Shown here: positions 20,937 to 31,529 of the stretch, piece after piece
How positions within the stretch are numbered: position 1 is the stretch's first letter
How the letters are laid out: every line of letters begins with the position of its first letter
Assembly: GCA_951640165.1 (NCBI GenBank)
Contig: OX621241.1
Span: 11,227,001 to 11,291,000 of the forward strand
Length of the DNA stretch: 64,000 nucleotides
Direction: 5' to 3'
Origin: Pseudoips prasinana
Taxonomy: Eukaryota > Arthropoda > Insecta > Lepidoptera > Nolidae
Notes under the pieces: generated by a model
What the model was told of the DNA's origin: nothing
Databases searched by the model: none
The model's input: only the letters and a program-made list of their open reading frames with translations
Position numbers and translations under genes: made by a program

Positions 20937-21115
20937 TCAAAAGACAATTCCCGATAATTTAATTCATGTGTCTCGTGGGACCTTACAAATATTATGAAAA
21001 TATTATTCAAGGACACATATCACACCCAGACTCAGAATATCAATTTAAAGGTTTCACAAATAATTGTCAGTGCGAAAGAAGAGAGCCCCGAGGTAGTAGC
21101 GAGGAAACAACCCAA
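20937..21115 (-). mobile_element. SINE-C, degraded
   Basis: On the plus strand: 'aagacaattcccgataattt', 'acccagactcagaata', 'tcacaaataattgtcag'. This is the complement of SINE-C in order. It faces the better copy at 21199, giving an inverted pair. Confidence 0.55.
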
Positions 21116-21198
21116 CTCAATAAATATGCAACAGAAAACATATATAAAAGTGATTGATATATTTTGTCGAAAACTAAACACGAAAGTGACTAAAGACG

Positions 21199-21402
21199 AC
21201 TGCACGTGTGGCGCAGCGGCTAAGAAAGTCACCTCGCAGCTACGTGTCGCGGGTTCGAGTTCCGCGCCGGACAACTATTCGTGTGACCCATAAATAGTTG
21301 TTCTAAGTGTGGATATAATTTGTGTCCATCGATTATATGTTTGTAAAGTACCCCGCGACACAGGAATTAGATTGAATAGTGCGGGCGTTGTCTTAAAAAA
21401 AA
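21199..21402 (+). mobile_element. tRNA-derived SINE, family SINE-C
   Basis: Head GTGTGGCGCAGCGGCTAAGA (A-box region) and GGGTTCGAGTTCC (B box). The body has 'actattcgtgtgacccata' and 'tgtccatcgattatatg', then CCCCGCGACACAGG and GCGTTGTCTTAAAAA. Confidence 0.85.
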
Positions 21403-22343
21403 GTGCACACAAATACATCACGACCAGGTAGTACAACCTATTAGCAACCCACTTACTGTAAAGAAATAATTCTCAGGTCAAGTCTGGGATTTGGCTAGTT
21501 TTACAGCCACGTGCCTCGAGGAGCACGTAAAGCTGACGGTCGTATACTTGCCTGACCACTTTTTCGTCTTGTGGCTAGTTGTCCCATCGGATCATTTACT
21601 CTCTTGCAATTAAAGCGGAGCGTATGGTGATATACGACGCCGACACTCGCTGGCAGATGTTCTCACTGGTCCAGAAGTGATCGGCGAGGTTAACCACTTA
21701 GGCGCACGGTCAGTCTATAGATGGGTTCTCCGTGCGTCGTTGGGCACGTGAAGCCTATTGCACAAGTTTTCCATTCTTTACATTTTTGATAAATGTTGCT
21801 GACTTTGGTAGAAAAAAACAAAAAGTAGTTTGGATAAAATTCAGCTTATCTACTCGTAATTGTGTCGCTTATAGTCAATAACAGCCGTGACGCCATTTTA
21901 AAAGTCTACTGGGTGGCATAAACAACTCTGTTACTAGGGTAACCACTACACTTACGATGAAGTAAGTACGGTTCTTTTGAAACTACTTTTGTAGATTACC
22001 GAATACACAGACGCCTCGCGGTTACGGTATCTCAGGATTTGTCCTGAGATTTCAGGGTTTTTTATTCTTCTCAGGATTGCGGCTGGATTTTAATAATCTC
22101 ATGAAATTTCAGTATTTTCAACTGCCATCCGTCTCCCCTACTCTTTAAGTGCGATATACAATACGTGAGCGAGATTCGTAGTGTATAAAAAGGATAGAAT
22201 TAGGACTTTATAAAATTATTAAGTAAGTACTTTTGTGCGTGGTTTATGTAGTTAGTATTACTGATTATCATGATAATAGTACCAGTGTGTTTGAGGTAAG
22301 TTGATTAAAGGTATGATGGAAATGGTGTGACTTATTAAAAACT
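21403..22343. other. No gene; possible worn repeat
   Basis: 21490-21780 is higher in GC ('gccacgtgcctcgaggagc', 'cctgaccactttttcgtc', 'ccatcggatcatttactc'). It may be a retroelement remnant, but no family is assigned. Confidence 0.4.
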
Positions 22344-22540
22344 AATAATAATAATATCCTGGGACATTATTTGCACACGGCCTTCTGATCCCAAACTAAG
22401 CAGAGCTTGTTTTATATAGATAATTACACCCAGACAAACAGACATGTTCATGCACACAAATATCTGTCCTGGGTGGGAATCGAACCCACGACCTCCGGCG
22501 TGAAAGCAAGCATTTGCCAACCACGCCAACAGGCCCGTCA
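22344..22540 (-). mobile_element. tRNA-derived SINE, family SINE-B, internal deletion
   Basis: The AATAATAAT tail lies at 22344 and the tRNA-like head ends at 22540. About 60 bases of body between 'gagcttg' and 'tatatagataatt' are missing compared with 6570-6838. Confidence 0.8.
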
Positions 22541-23636
22541 ACTGTAATAAATCTCAAGTATACAATGGAAATCAGGACTTTTCTCCGGACTTTTGAAATT
22601 TTCAATTGGTTACCCTACTCGCGGTACTCTCATATGTGAATAATATCTTGCTCATAACAATCACCGCCAAGTATAGGGACACTCTCACACCCAACTTTCT
22701 CATAACTTTACGTAACGATTGCTACAGTTTGTTTTTACCGAATCCACTTTTATTATAATATTGGCCTTGATACCACTTGCGCGACACTAAATGTATAGAG
22801 CGAAATAATAATTTGACGAAATATATAGTTCGGCGTAACGTTTTATAATAACATAATGAAAAACTGGGCTCCAATTTAGTCACGCCTTTGAAACTCGATT
22901 TCTTCGGGCGTTTGAAGGATTTACATGGATTCTGTTGATAATTAGTTGCTTAAGTTTTGAATAGATGTAATCAAATCCCGGCAGTTAACTGCGAAATTCA
23001 TTTTTTTAACAATTGTTGTCAGCCTATTGTTGTTGTGTCTATTGTTGCTATGTACCATTCTGAGATTTCATCTGTGTTGGAATTGAGTAATTTGAACCGT
23101 ATACTAGTTAAATTTTAAACCAATATTGAAATTGTTTAAGTACGGCTAAATGAATGAATATATGCTATTCCAATACTAGAGGCTACTTTTATGCACATGC
23201 ATGACACAGACTTTTCAAATTCAATACTAATTTGGTGATCATAATTTCAGATTAATTGTTCACGGCTGGGTAAAACTTCCCCTTGTACTGAGTCTTTATT
23301 GCTCAAAAGGACATTTGAATTTGGGTATACTTACTTAGTGTGCGTTAGTTTAATGTTTGTAAAGTATCCCGCGACACGGGGATTAATCGTAATTGAACTG
23401 TACTTCATTCAATATACCCCTAAATGATCGAATATTGTCAAGCATAGTTCGAATTTTTATTAGTATTCAATCATTTGACGTGAACTTCAAACAAAAAAAT
23501 CGGGAAGAGGTGGGTAGTAACACTAGACACCAATACTGAAAGAGTAAATAAAAGAAAACACTGGGTCCTATCCCGACAAAAATTCTAAAAAGAATGACTA
23601 ACAAAGAATCTATAATATTCCCCTGCTGCCAAACAA
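22541..23636. other. No gene; one SINE-C tail fragment
   Basis: At 23345-23390, 'ttaatgtttgtaaagtatcc' followed by CGCGACACGGGGATTA matches the SINE-C 3' part. The rest is AT-rich and unrecognised. Confidence 0.5.
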
Positions 23637-23906
23637 TCATAATAATAATAATAAATAATAATAATATCTAGGGACAATGACACACAGATCATCCTAGCCC
23701 TCAAACTAAGCAAAGCTTGTACTATGGGTACCAGGCGACGATATACATACTTATATAGATAGATAAATACTTATATACATAGAAAACATCCATGACTCAG
23801 TAACAAATATTCGTGCTCATCACACAAATATTTGCACTTACCGGGATTCGAACCCAGGACCACCAGCTTCGTAGGCAGGGGCACTACCAACTAGGCTACG
23901 GTGATC
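23637..23906 (-). mobile_element. tRNA-derived SINE, family SINE-A
   Basis: A near full-length copy with a long ATAATA tail at 23637-23666. The B box is intact on the minus strand (GGGTTCGAATCCC), and the head ends at the complement of GATCACCGTAGCC. Confidence 0.85.
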
Positions 23907-25434
23907 CAATCCAAATTGAATGAATGAAAACATACTAGTAACTTACATAACATACAAACTTACGCTCGACACACCGCATCGAGTTTCTGCGGTCAATCCA
24001 AAAGTTCAAGTGTCAATAATTCGTTCAATCGTAACCAAGTATTAGTTTACTCGTGTCTGTATTGATCTTGTGAACATATTAATAAAGAGTTTTGATTGTG
24101 ATTAACTTATGCGTTGTGACGTTAATAGGTTTTTGATTCAAATGAATATAATTAGCATGGTCAATGAAATTTAACGCTATCAAATATTCATTGGAAATTC
24201 TTATAATTTCTATTTAAGAACAACATGTTTTAATCTCTTTTAATCGCTTGTGGTAAACTTCCCTATTAAATAAAGAACTATATATTTTTTTAATCTGTTT
24301 ACAAATAATGGCGAAATCGCGTAACAAATACGTATAATAAAGTTGAGAGGAAATGTATGATATTGAGTAATCATCATATTCCTTCTTAATGCTTTTTTGT
24401 TCAACTGAACGAAAATGAAAATTTCAATATCCTTGTCAACAAATATTTATTTAAAAATTTTCATAGTCAACTTCGGAAAATTACATGTTAAAAGGATTTT
24501 AAATTCAATATTGTGTTTATTTCATATGTGTTCGAATATTTCATCGCAAACACTATATTGGTCTACAGTAGATCGTTATAAGAACTTTACGCAAAATCAG
24601 TTGGCACCGTCTGACAGCCATCTCTCCGCCACCGCGATTGCCCAGTAAAGAGTGACAGCACAATAAAAATAATTTATGCCAGAAAGTGGTCGGACATTTT
24701 ATAACCCCCTGTATATTTTGGAAACCACAACTTTTCCGATCATTATTCATGGTATCTTAGTGTCCGAGCAAGGGAAGGTTATGTGGTTTAGCCGCCGGAC
24801 AATCGATACAAGTCCAATCGAATCACCACAACAACAGTTATTGGAACGGAATTGTCGGAAATGGACAATAAGAAGGCTCCTTCATAATGCAGACAACACA
24901 TAGTCAAAAATTATTTAATCCGTATAAATTTTACATTTATGTCATGTTTTTTTACCCTACCGTGCAGTGCATGACGTGGCAGCTACTGAGGAACACTGCC
25001 AGAAAACTCAGTAGTCAGTAGGAATCCTTTTTTTAAATAAAATATACTTAAGAGTTGTTCTGAGTCATATGTGTTGACTCAGAACAACTCAATCCCATAT
25101 CTTTCGTTATTAGCTTAAATTAGCTTAGCATAAAATTTGAGAGCTGAGAGTTATTAGGAAACGTGAAAGCCTCTGGATTTGGAAATTGTCATACCCTTAA
25201 GAATTCTTTAAGTAGCGTACACTTAACAAGATTTACATCAAGCTGATATTGCCACAACAATTAATTTACTAAAAGAACCAAATCTACATATATGACCCTT
25301 GGATACCGCTTAACGGTAGCAACATCTATTGTTCGCGCTTATGACTTATAAGCTTAGATAATATATTTCAAGATAATATATTTGAAAATAATTCCAAGTA
25401 CTAACATTTCTGTGTTAATTTTTTCTAAAAGGTA
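23907..25434. other. No recognisable gene; small hairpin
   Basis: AT-rich. A short hairpin at 25052-25090 has exact 16-bp arms (GAGTTGTTCTGAGTCA) and a 7-nt loop. 24595-24720 is slightly GC-richer but not identified. Confidence 0.45.
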
Positions 25435-25650
25435 AGGGCCATGCGTTTTTGCGGTAGCAGTACGAGAAGTGTCTTATACTGCCGCCACCTTAAATCAGCT
25501 CCGGGAAGAGCGATCTGTTTGTGGCGCAGTCGCTGTGCTGGACTGGCAAAGGTCGGTAATAGGGCAGGCAACACAAAGCCCTCTCAGGGTACGTGTCTCG
25601 ACCATCCGGTGAGTGAAACTGGCTATGAGGTAATCATTCCCACGAAGTGT
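25435..25650 (+). mobile_element. LINE 3' fragment shared with 19330-19560
   Basis: Shares 'actgccgccac', CAGCTCCGGGAAGA, TGTTTGTGGCGCAGTCGCTG, 'ggcaggcaa' and 'cagggtacgt' with the minus strand at 19330-19560. No ORF or RTE tail is attached here, so it is an internal fragment. Confidence 0.6.
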
Positions 25651-25803
25651 TAACAAATGTCACTTTTACCTACCTATATGTGAGGAAATTTATCAAAATT
25701 CACGCTTTATTTCCCATTGATTATAATTTATATACGTACTGACAGACAATTTAACTATCTGTATTGTTAAAAAAAAGGTTTTTATTCACGGAGACTTTAA
25801 AAA

Positions 25804-26643
25804 CCGGCCAAGTGCGAGTCGGACTCGCCCATGAAGTAGAACTCGCGCAGCAAGTATTTCAGTTGATTAAATGAAAGGTAAATTGCGGTTTACGATTTAT
25901 AATGCATTAAAAAAAACTACTTGCTAGATCTCGTTCAAACCAATTTTCGTTGTTAGTTAACATGGTAATGTACATCATATATTTTTTATAGTTTTATCTT
26001 TCTCTTATTTTAGAAGTTACAGGGGACACTCATTTTTCCACTTTGGAAGTGTCTCTCGCGTTAACTATTCAGTTTAGAAAAAAATCATATTAGGAACCTC
26101 AATATAATTTTTGAAGACCTATCCATAAATACCCCACATGTATGGGTACGGTGAAAAAATAATTTTTGAGTTTCTGTTCTATGATCACCGTAGCCTAGTT
26201 GGTAGTGCTCCTGCCTATGAAGCTGGTGGTCCTGGGTTCGAATCCCGGTAAGTACAAATATTTGTGTGATGAGCACGAATATTTGTTTCTGAGTCATGGA
26301 TGTTTTCTATGTATTTAAGTATTTATCTATCTATATAAGTATGTATATCGTCGCCTGGTACCCATAGTACAAGCTTTGCTTAGTTTGGGGCCAAGATGAT
26401 CTGTATGACATTGTCCCTAGATATTATTATTATGTATGGGGAACCCCCAAAATTATTATTATTTTTCTATTTTTGTGTGAAAATCTTAATGCGGTTCACA
26501 GAATACATCTACTTACCAAGTTTCAACAGTACAGCTCTTATAGCTTCGGAAAAAAGTGGCTGTGACATACGGTCGGACAGACAGACAGACAGACATGACG
26601 AATCTATAAGGGTTCCGTTTTTTGCCATTTAGCTACGGAACCC
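25804..26643 (+). mobile_element. CCGGCC-type repeat, interrupted by SINE-A
   Basis: Begins CCGGCCAAGTGCGAGTCGG and ends 'gccatttagctacggaaccct'. Internal marks are 'gaagttacaggggacactc', 'gtggctgtgacatacgg' and a GACA run. A (T)AAA target lies on both sides. The other two copies lack the SINE. It is a well-known lepidopteran sequence type with no coding capacity seen; its class is uncertain. Confidence 0.75.
26182..26433 (+). mobile_element. tRNA-derived SINE, family SINE-A, nested
   Basis: Inserted between 'gtttctgttctatg' and 'tatggggaaccccc' of the CCGGCC element, which are contiguous in the copy at 48440-48470. A and B boxes (GTTCGAATCCC) are intact. Confidence 0.85.
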
Positions 26644-26739
26644 TATAAAGCGCTTGTAAATAGTCAGCACATGTTTGTAGTAATATATAATTATTTCTAG
26701 GTAGATATAGATAATTATTTAGGTACACGGATTATATGA

Positions 26740-26858
26740 TGGACCGATGATCTTGTGCGGGTCGTTGGATGCGGATAGCGTAAGACCGGCAATAATTGTG
26801 AAGATCTTTGGGGGAGGCCTTTGTCCAGTGGTGATCGTCTTTTGGCTGATATGATGAT
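26740..26858 (+). mobile_element. RTE LINE, 5'-truncated, with 10-bp target duplication
   Basis: 119 bases of RTE end (coding remnant QDRQ..., then 'gggggaggcctttgtccag', tail GATATGATGAT). It is flanked by GATTATATGA at 26730-26739 and 26859-26868. This is a textbook target-primed insertion. Confidence 0.9.
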
Positions 26859-27385
26859 GATTATATGAAAACATTTACAATGAAATTTATTTTATAATAG
26901 TAATGACATTTAGCTAGCTTATATTAAGTTATTGTCAAAGAGATCATGTATATGTTTAATTATCGATATTTTAAATTTTAGGTATATTTTTACTACATAT
27001 TGTCTGAATGGTTCTGTCTATATTAAGTTACGAATTCAAAATTATTATTATGGCGGACCTTGTGTTTACAAGGATTACAGTCTATAGACCCCCGAACGTA
27101 ATACTATATCAAATACTGGGTCATACGTAATTAAATTGTTATTTGGTCTATCGAGCCAGTACCAAGAAAAGTTGTATGAAAGATGGCGTCAAGCTTCACA
27201 AGTTACTGTCAATTAAGTAAATAACAGTTAAGCAATATTGAAGTAATAATTTATTCAGTTATAAAGAGCGTAGTTGATTACCAAATGTAGTTGTTTTCTG
27301 TATATTATTAGTTATTAGTTAAGGTTAGGTTAATCTAATAAGTCATTGATACATTTTAGATTCATAATTTTCAAAAATAAAAAGC

Positions 27386-27469
27386 TAAATTACATTTTCA
27401 AATTATCTTAGGTAAGATATTACCTAAGATATATAAGTATTATCTAAGATAATTTGGAAATGTAATTTA
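27386..27469. repeat. Inverted repeat, 25-bp arms
   Basis: TAAATTACATTTTCAAATTAT at the left is mirrored by ATAATTTGGAAATGTAATTTA at the right. An inner pair TTACCTAAGATA / TATCTTAGGTAA sits between them. Pairing may extend weakly outwards. Confidence 0.75.
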
Positions 27470-27510
27470 ACGTACATTGATTTTTTTAATTTTGAACCTA
27501 ATTTAACATA

Positions 27511-27575
27511 CTGCCCGTGTGACGCAGCGCTTAAGACAGTGGCCTCGCCACTCCGTGTCCCGTGTTTGGTGAATT
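27511..27575 (+). mobile_element. SINE-C head fragment
   Basis: Reads CCCGTGTGACGCAGCGCTTAAG then 'ccactccgtgtcccgtgttt'. Only the tRNA-like head remains. Confidence 0.6.
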
Positions 27576-28388
27576 ATGATAATTTTTAAACGAAGGAGGC
27601 CACTTAAGGCTACAATTCGCTAACGAATTGAGTGTTTTATTTGTAGCCGAATGTCCAATGGTCTTTTTAGTCTTTGTAGGTCTAAACTAATCAAAATCAA
27701 AGTCGTGCAAATATTTTGCATAATCACTGTACACGTGTATTTTAAATGAATGTTGCCGATTTTGATGTGAAAAATAATATATCTAACTCTTGATATATTC
27801 TTTGTCATAGTGTCATTTGCGACCTATTAAAATATGACCGGAACTGTTCCTACAAAAAGGGAAATTTAATATATATTTCGATTTTATTAAATATTTATAC
27901 CTAATAAAGAATAGTTTTTGGAATTTTATTTATTGCTTTGTTTGTGTCATGAATAATGTGTCTATCATTAAATAAATATCTAATCACTTATATAAACTTT
28001 CAAACGTAACAATTGTATACGTGTGATTTATGGATTTCCCCATAAAATGGGATAAGCAAGTTTATATCAGTAACTTACAACTCGTGAGTGTTCAATTATT
28101 TACTCCAGTTTTAAATTCAGTGTTGACAACAATGGCGTCTTGATGACAGAGAACACTTAATCGGTGAAGTCGAACTATAAATAAATTATATGGAATAAAA
28201 TTCAACCATTAGAGTCTTATGTAGCCTTTAAGTGAATATCATTAAACTAGTATCGACCTAAATACGTATTTAATTTTGTATCCATTTAATAATTGGTATA
28301 ATTAAACCGATCAAATTCAATCGATATATAAGTGTTCAAACATACACAAGGCATGATAAGTTTTGCAAATCAAAATTCTTAGTTATTA
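27576..28388. other. No recognisable gene
   Basis: AT-rich, no family recognised. The sequence just upstream of 28389 is compatible with more of the LINE frame (reading THKHTRHDKFCKSKF with interruptions), so the LINE relic may begin near 28330. Confidence 0.4.
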
Positions 28389-28700
28389 TTGCAAATACCT
28401 AGAGTAAGACAAAGTTTTCTTCTGAACTCAATCTTACGAAAACATACAGAATTTGGTTTCGACAAGTGTTTTAGCAACCAGAGTAAGCACAAACGTAGAC
28501 CTGTTAAAGCATGCCCTGTAGTACCAGCTAGCTTAGTAATAGTCAGGCGACAATACTACTTTATAAGCTCAAGATTGTATAACTACATAAATGGGATTTT
28601 GAACATCTATCCCCTTCCTTCACGTGAGTGTAAAGCAATAACACATAAGTGGCTCAGTTCCTTGAATTACGAAGAACTCGAACATCTTGTAACCATCTAA
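28389..28700 (+). pseudogene. LINE ORF2 C-terminal fragment
   Basis: 103 open codons. The segment VPASLVIVRRQYYFISSRLYNYIN, followed by a hydrophilic stretch and KWLSSLNYEELEHLV at the end, matches the layout after the RT domain in Jockey/CR1-type LINEs (Arg/Ser-rich, YxxxxLYN motif, then FKxxLKxWL and a short acidic tail). The 5' part of the element is absent. It is followed by a 3' UTR and repeat tail, so it is a truncated insertion. Confidence 0.55.
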
Positions 28701-29036
28701 AAATCCCTTTCATTTCCCACTCCCTTCCAAATCACATAAACGAATAAACATACATATACATACTCTCACTCCCACTCTCATGCACACATACATTCATGCT
28801 ACATTTAATTTAATAATATTTTGTAATAATAATATAAAGTGCTTAAGATATTTTATTTTCTAAATTTTGATTTATATCGTTCAATATCTGGAACGCTGTC
28901 GTCTACCCTCTTGGAGGTGGGCGCTAATGGCTGCGACACAGTATTCCATACTAATGCGGAGTGAAGCGAACTAAAAAATTTTGTAATGTGTTTTTTGTTC
29001 CAATAAAATATTTGTATTTGTATTGTATTTGTATCA
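28701..29036 (+). mobile_element. LINE 3' UTR with TTTGTAT tail
   Basis: GC-richer stretch 'ggaacgctgtcgtctaccc' and 'gaggtgggcgctaatggctg', then CAATAAAATA and a (TATTTGTAT)n tail at 29005-29036. It lies directly after the LINE coding relic. Confidence 0.6.
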
Positions 29037-29334
29037 ACCGTTTAAATTAATTCGTACCCTATATCTTCACTCGACTCCCACTAAATTTACTGGTTGTATT
29101 GTTAACGTGTTAAGTTGTGGTACTGGTTATGAGTACGGTTTCCAGAATTCATAGGAGAAGAAAAAAAAAAGGGAAGCAAAAAGTTTGACCGTCCTTTTTT
29201 GCCTCTGCTATATGTCGCTAGTGGCATTATGGTACGGTAAATACTTCCCATGAGGTGGAATAAAAACCTTATACAATGAGTAGCAGATAACATAGTTCAT
29301 CCATCTGTCCCGTAATAAAAAATGATTAATAATA

Positions 29335-29359
29335 GGTCTTTACCTATGAAATTGCCGTT
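29335..29359. repeat. Mariner left terminal inverted repeat
   Basis: 25 bp, exact complement of 30592-30616. It is the transposase binding and cutting site. Confidence 0.9.
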
Positions 29360-29409
29360 TTGTATGAAAAAATTTAAACGAATTTTTTTCATGAATTTTT
29401 TTATTTGTA

Positions 29410-30429
29410 TTAATCGAAGTAATCACCCATGCAATCAATGCATCTTTGCCATCGCAGTGGCAGTTTATTGATGCCCTTCTTAAAGAAATCAGCTGGACGG
29501 GAGGCAACAAATTCTTCAAAGGCATTTTGTACTGCCTCTCGGGTATTGAATTTTTTTCCCGCCAAGAAGTTATCCAAATTCTGGAAAAAGTAGTAGTCTG
29601 TAGGCGCAAGGTCTGGTGAGTAGGGCGGATGACGGAGAGCTTCCAACCCCAGTTCTTGCAACTTGGAGACCGTCTGCTGTGCAGTATGAGGTCGCGCGTT
29701 GTCGTGCAGGAGCAGCGGAGACGAGCGATTGACCAATGCTGGTTGGAGATGCGCCAGCTTCTCCATCATTGTGCTCAGTTCTTCACAGTACACATCTGCA
29801 GTAATGCTCACCCCGTTTGGTAAGAAGCTGTGATGAATCACACCGGCGCTAGACCACCAAACAGTGACCATCACTTTTCTAGGGGTAAGTTTTCGTTTAG
29901 GGCATTGTTTAGGTGCTGAACCAGGATCCAACCAACTTGCTGAGCGCTTGCGGTTATCAAACAGAATCCATTTTTCATCGCAGGTAACAATGCGGTTCAA
30001 AATTCCTTCATTTGTGTGTCTGTTGAGCAGTGCAAGGCACGTCTCGACGCGTACTTCGCGCTGGCGATCATTGAGTTCGTGGGGCACCCATTTGTCAAGC
30101 TTTTTTACCTTGCCAATTTGACGCAAATGGACCAATATTGTTTTGACGCTAACGTCGAAAGCTGCTGCTAATTCAGCCGTAGATTGTGTATCATCAGCTT
30201 CCACAACCGCCTTTAATTCGTCATTGTCGACCAAAGTCTTCGGACGACCGCGAGGTTCATTTTTCAGGTCGAAATTTCCAGAACGGAAGCGAGCAAACCA
30301 ATAACAGGTGGTGCGTTGGTTTGTAGTGTTAGCTCCGTAAACGTCGTTGATGTTGCGTGCCGCTTGTGCCGCGTTGCTGCCACGACGGTACTCATATTCC
30401 ATAATTACTCGAATTTTTAACGTATCCAT
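29410..30429 (-). CDS. Mariner transposase, cecropia-type
   Basis: An uninterrupted frame. I chose the Met at 30429 (MDTLKIRVIMEYEYRRG), giving 339 residues, the usual length for the family (about 345). A Met at 30468 gives a longer 352-residue reading, but its 13 extra residues are unlike mariner. The N-terminal third holds two helix-turn-helix regions (EYEYRRGSNAAQAARNIN and TAELAAAFDVSVKTILVHL). The WVPHEL linker motif and CDEKWILFDN follow. The catalytic triad is D (in TCDEKW), D (in HDNARPH) and D (in YSPDLAPTD), with 34 residues between the last two, the DD34D signature. No stop or frameshift is seen. It cuts and pastes its own TIRs at TA sites in the nucleus. Cecropia subfamily is inferred from overall similarity to the Hsmar1-type group as I recall it. 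Confidence 0.95.
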   Translation of the reverse strand: MDTLKIRVIMEYEYRRGSNAAQAARNINDVYGANTTNQRTTCYWFARFRSGNFDLKNEPRGRPKTLVDNDELKAVVEADDTQSTAELAAAFDVSVKTILVHLRQIGKVKKLDKWVPHELNDRQREVRVETCLALLNRHTNEGILNRIVTCDEKWILFDNRKRSASWLDPGSAPKQCPKRKLTPRKVMVTVWWSSAGVIHHSFLPNGVSITADVYCEELSTMMEKLAHLQPALVNRSSPLLLHDNARPHTAQQTVSKLQELGLEALRHPPYSPDLAPTDYYFFQNLDNFLAGKKFNTREAVQNAFEEFVASRPADFFKKGINKLPLRWQRCIDCMGDYFD

Positions 30430-30591
30430 GATGACGAAAAAGATTGAAATGCGATGAAAATGTAACACTAATCAATAAAGAAATGACTACTTTTGGAAAA
30501 AAGAATCCATGTTTTTAAAATAAAATTAATTTGAAATTAGAATTCTTAGCCAAACAAAAATTATTTTGGTTTGAAATGGCCAGTACTGCAG

Positions 30592-30616
30592 AACGGCAAT
30601 TTCATAGGTAAAGACC
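30592..30616. repeat. Mariner right terminal inverted repeat
   Basis: 25 bp, exact complement of the left repeat, followed by the TA duplication. Confidence 0.9.
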
Positions 30617-30804
30617 TAATATTATATCAATAGACTTAAGTCCCCGAACAAATGGCGCCAATAAATAAGTATCACGCAAGAAACGAGACGAGCGGCGAAT
30701 ACTCTCGTTATAAATGAACTGGACATGTCTACTATTCATTAATACGCATCACTTATTAATGTTGTCAATATTTAAATGTCATTTGATTTCTCCTATTAGC
30801 TAAA

Positions 30805-31335
30805 TCCCACCTAGGTACTGTATTGGTTAAGACATAATGTACGTACCAATTTGTAGCGCAAGCGATTAGTTTTATAAAATATAGGTGTGATATAGGTCTA
30901 GGTACTGTATTAGTCAAGAGGTAATGTACGTAGGTATCAATTTGTAGCGACAAGCGATTAGTTTTATAAAATAAAGGGTCTAGGTACTGTATTAGTCAAG
31001 AGGTAATGTACGTACGTAGGTATCAATTTGTAGCGACAAGCGATTAGTTTTATCAAATAAAGGTCTAGTTACTGTATTAGTTTAGGTAATGCAGGTATCA
31101 ATTTGTAGTGACAAGTGATTAGTTTTTAAAAATATAGATCTAGATACTGTATAGTTAAGAGTACATTACCTCTTAACTATACAGTATCTAGATCTATATT
31201 TTATACAACTAATCACTTACCAATTGTAGCGACATCTGATTAGTTTTATCAAGTACAGGTCTAGGCGCTGTATTAGTTAAGAGGTAAAGTAGGTACCAAT
31301 TTGTAGCGACAAGCAATTAGTTTCAGAAAATATAG
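30805..31335 (+). repeat. Tandem array, units of about 80 bp
   Basis: Units start CTAGGTACTGTATTAG at about 30811, 30899, 30980, 31066, 31140 and 31260 and contain 'tatcaatttgtagcgaca' and 'gcgattagttttat'. Units differ by short indels (extra GTAC) and mutations, and one is partly inverted. Confidence 0.9.
31131..31200. repeat. Perfect 30-bp inverted repeat inside the array
   Basis: Arms 31131-31160 and 31171-31200 are exact complements (AATATAGATCTAGATACTG...) around GTACATTACC. The right arm is array sequence in reverse orientation. Confidence 0.95.
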
Positions 31336-31442
31336 TCATCAAACTTCAGTATTAACAAATTATATTTGATGACTTATGAAACAATGGTTCATGATCATGC
31401 ACCATCTGCTTATCAGAATACTTGATGAAGCAAACTCTACCA

Positions 31443-31520
31443 TCCTACTAATATTATAAATGCGAAAGTTTGTGTGTATGGATGTTTGTTACCCTTTCAC
31501 CCAAGGATTACGGAACGAAT
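31443..31520 (+). mobile_element. Helitron 5' end
   Basis: Reads TCCTACTAATATTATAAATG, then 'cgaaagtttgtgtgtatgg' and 'tgtttgttaccctttcac', the common 5' end of the family at 58327. The matching 3' end was not found. It leads straight into the 190-bp array. Confidence 0.65.
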
Positions 31521-31529
31521 TTGGGTGTA

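Larger units (their letters stand above)
25769..27070 (+). repeat. Repeat L carrying nested insertions
   Basis: The outer sequence is GGTTTTTATTCACGGAGAC at 25782, 'ataaagcgcttgtaaatag' at 26644, 'gtctgaatggttctgtc' near 27000 and 'gcggaccttgtg' near 27055. It holds a CCGGCC element (25804-26643), with a SINE-A inside that, and an RTE tail (26740-26858). The uninterrupted order can be read from the inverted copy at 10331-10656. Confidence 0.7.
29335..30616 (-). mobile_element. Complete mariner transposon
   Basis: 1,282 bp between 25-bp terminal inverted repeats that match exactly (GGTCTTTACCTATGAAATTG...). TA lies on both sides at 29333-29334 and 30617-30618, the mariner target duplication. 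It encloses one transposase gene on the minus strand. All structural parts needed for transposition are present. Confidence 0.95.

Noticed and set aside
26560..26600. GACA microsatellite as an independent locus
   Set aside because: It is a fixed part of every CCGGCC-type repeat here (also near 48595 and 56010).
29629..30121. Plus-strand open frames inside the mariner
   Set aside because: They are antisense shadows of the transposase frame.
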